This document shows, one piece after another, positions 5,357 to 5,387 of a DNA stretch of 5,387 nucleotides. The notes below the pieces were generated by a model. That model did not search any database, was not told where the DNA came from, and worked only from the letters and a program-made list of their open reading frames with translations. The translations under genes were made by a program, and so were the position numbers. This DNA is from an uncultured Oscillochloris sp. (GTDB taxonomy: Bacteria; Chloroflexota; Chloroflexia; Chloroflexales; Chloroflexaceae): positions 1 to 5,387 of the forward strand of contig CAIRFY010000563.1 of the NCBI GenBank assembly GCA_903877945.1, given 5' to 3'. The first letter of the stretch is position 1; each line of letters begins with the position of its first letter.

Positions 5357-5381
5357 CCCTCACCCCCCCGCCCCCTCTCTC
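5357..5381. other. C-rich intergenic tract at the window end
   Basis: After the prpE stop, the last 39 bases are non-coding. They contain a strongly strand-biased run of CCCTCACC, a long C tract, CCCCCTC and TCTC. Similar C-rich/G-rich words are common as dispersed intergenic repeats in several GC-rich phyla, so this may be the start of such an element. It is cut off by the window. No terminator hairpin for prpE is visible before the edge. Confidence 0.25.
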
Positions 5382-5387
5382 GCTCAG

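Noticed and set aside
4176..5363. Long minus-strand open frame of 395 codons opposite prpE
   Set aside because: It lies antisense to a gene with clear catalytic motifs. Its His/Val/Ala-rich product is the usual mirror of GC-rich codons and shows no domain.

Overview
This 5.4 kb window comes from a GC-rich bacterial chromosome. The DnaA sequence, the style of the intergenic repeats and the gene content suggest a member of the Chloroflexota, perhaps of the Chloroflexales (Chloroflexus/Roseiflexus/Oscillochloris type). That assignment is inference from memory of these families, not a search result. The genes are ordinary chromosomal genes. No CRISPR array, transposase, tRNA, rRNA or defence system is visible.

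Layout. Bases 36-764 (minus strand) encode a 242-residue TPR-like protein of unknown function with a TTG start. A 194-base non-coding gap (765-958) separates it from the next gene. The gap holds a short direct repeat, one arm of a 13-bp inverted repeat whose partner lies beyond the other end of the TPR gene, and a double palindrome resembling a dispersed REP-type element. Then, all on the plus strand, come scpB (977-1537; condensin accessory protein), dnaA (1868-3244; replication initiator) and prpE (3450-5348; propionyl-CoA synthetase). The 330-base gap before dnaA carries a near-consensus sigma-70 promoter and a roughly 265-nt leader with several predicted hairpins. One nested structure ends directly against the dnaA Shine-Dalgarno. 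dnaA is followed by a strong stem-loop terminator. prpE has its own promoter, a tandem repeat at the expected transcription start and a very good Shine-Dalgarno. The last 39 bases are non-coding and C-rich.

How the genes relate. ScpB and DnaA both serve the chromosome cycle (segregation and initiation), but separate promoters and the terminator suggest they are not one operon. prpE is a metabolic gene (propionate activation) and appears to be an independent unit. The dnaA neighbourhood is atypical: rpmH, dnaN and recF are absent on both sides, scpA is not next to scpB, and I found no convincing DnaA boxes.

No clearly new biological system is evident. The points most worth checking are the structured dnaA leader (including an upstream ORF whose stop overlaps the dnaA start), the repeats bracketing the TPR gene, and the tandem repeat at the prpE start site.
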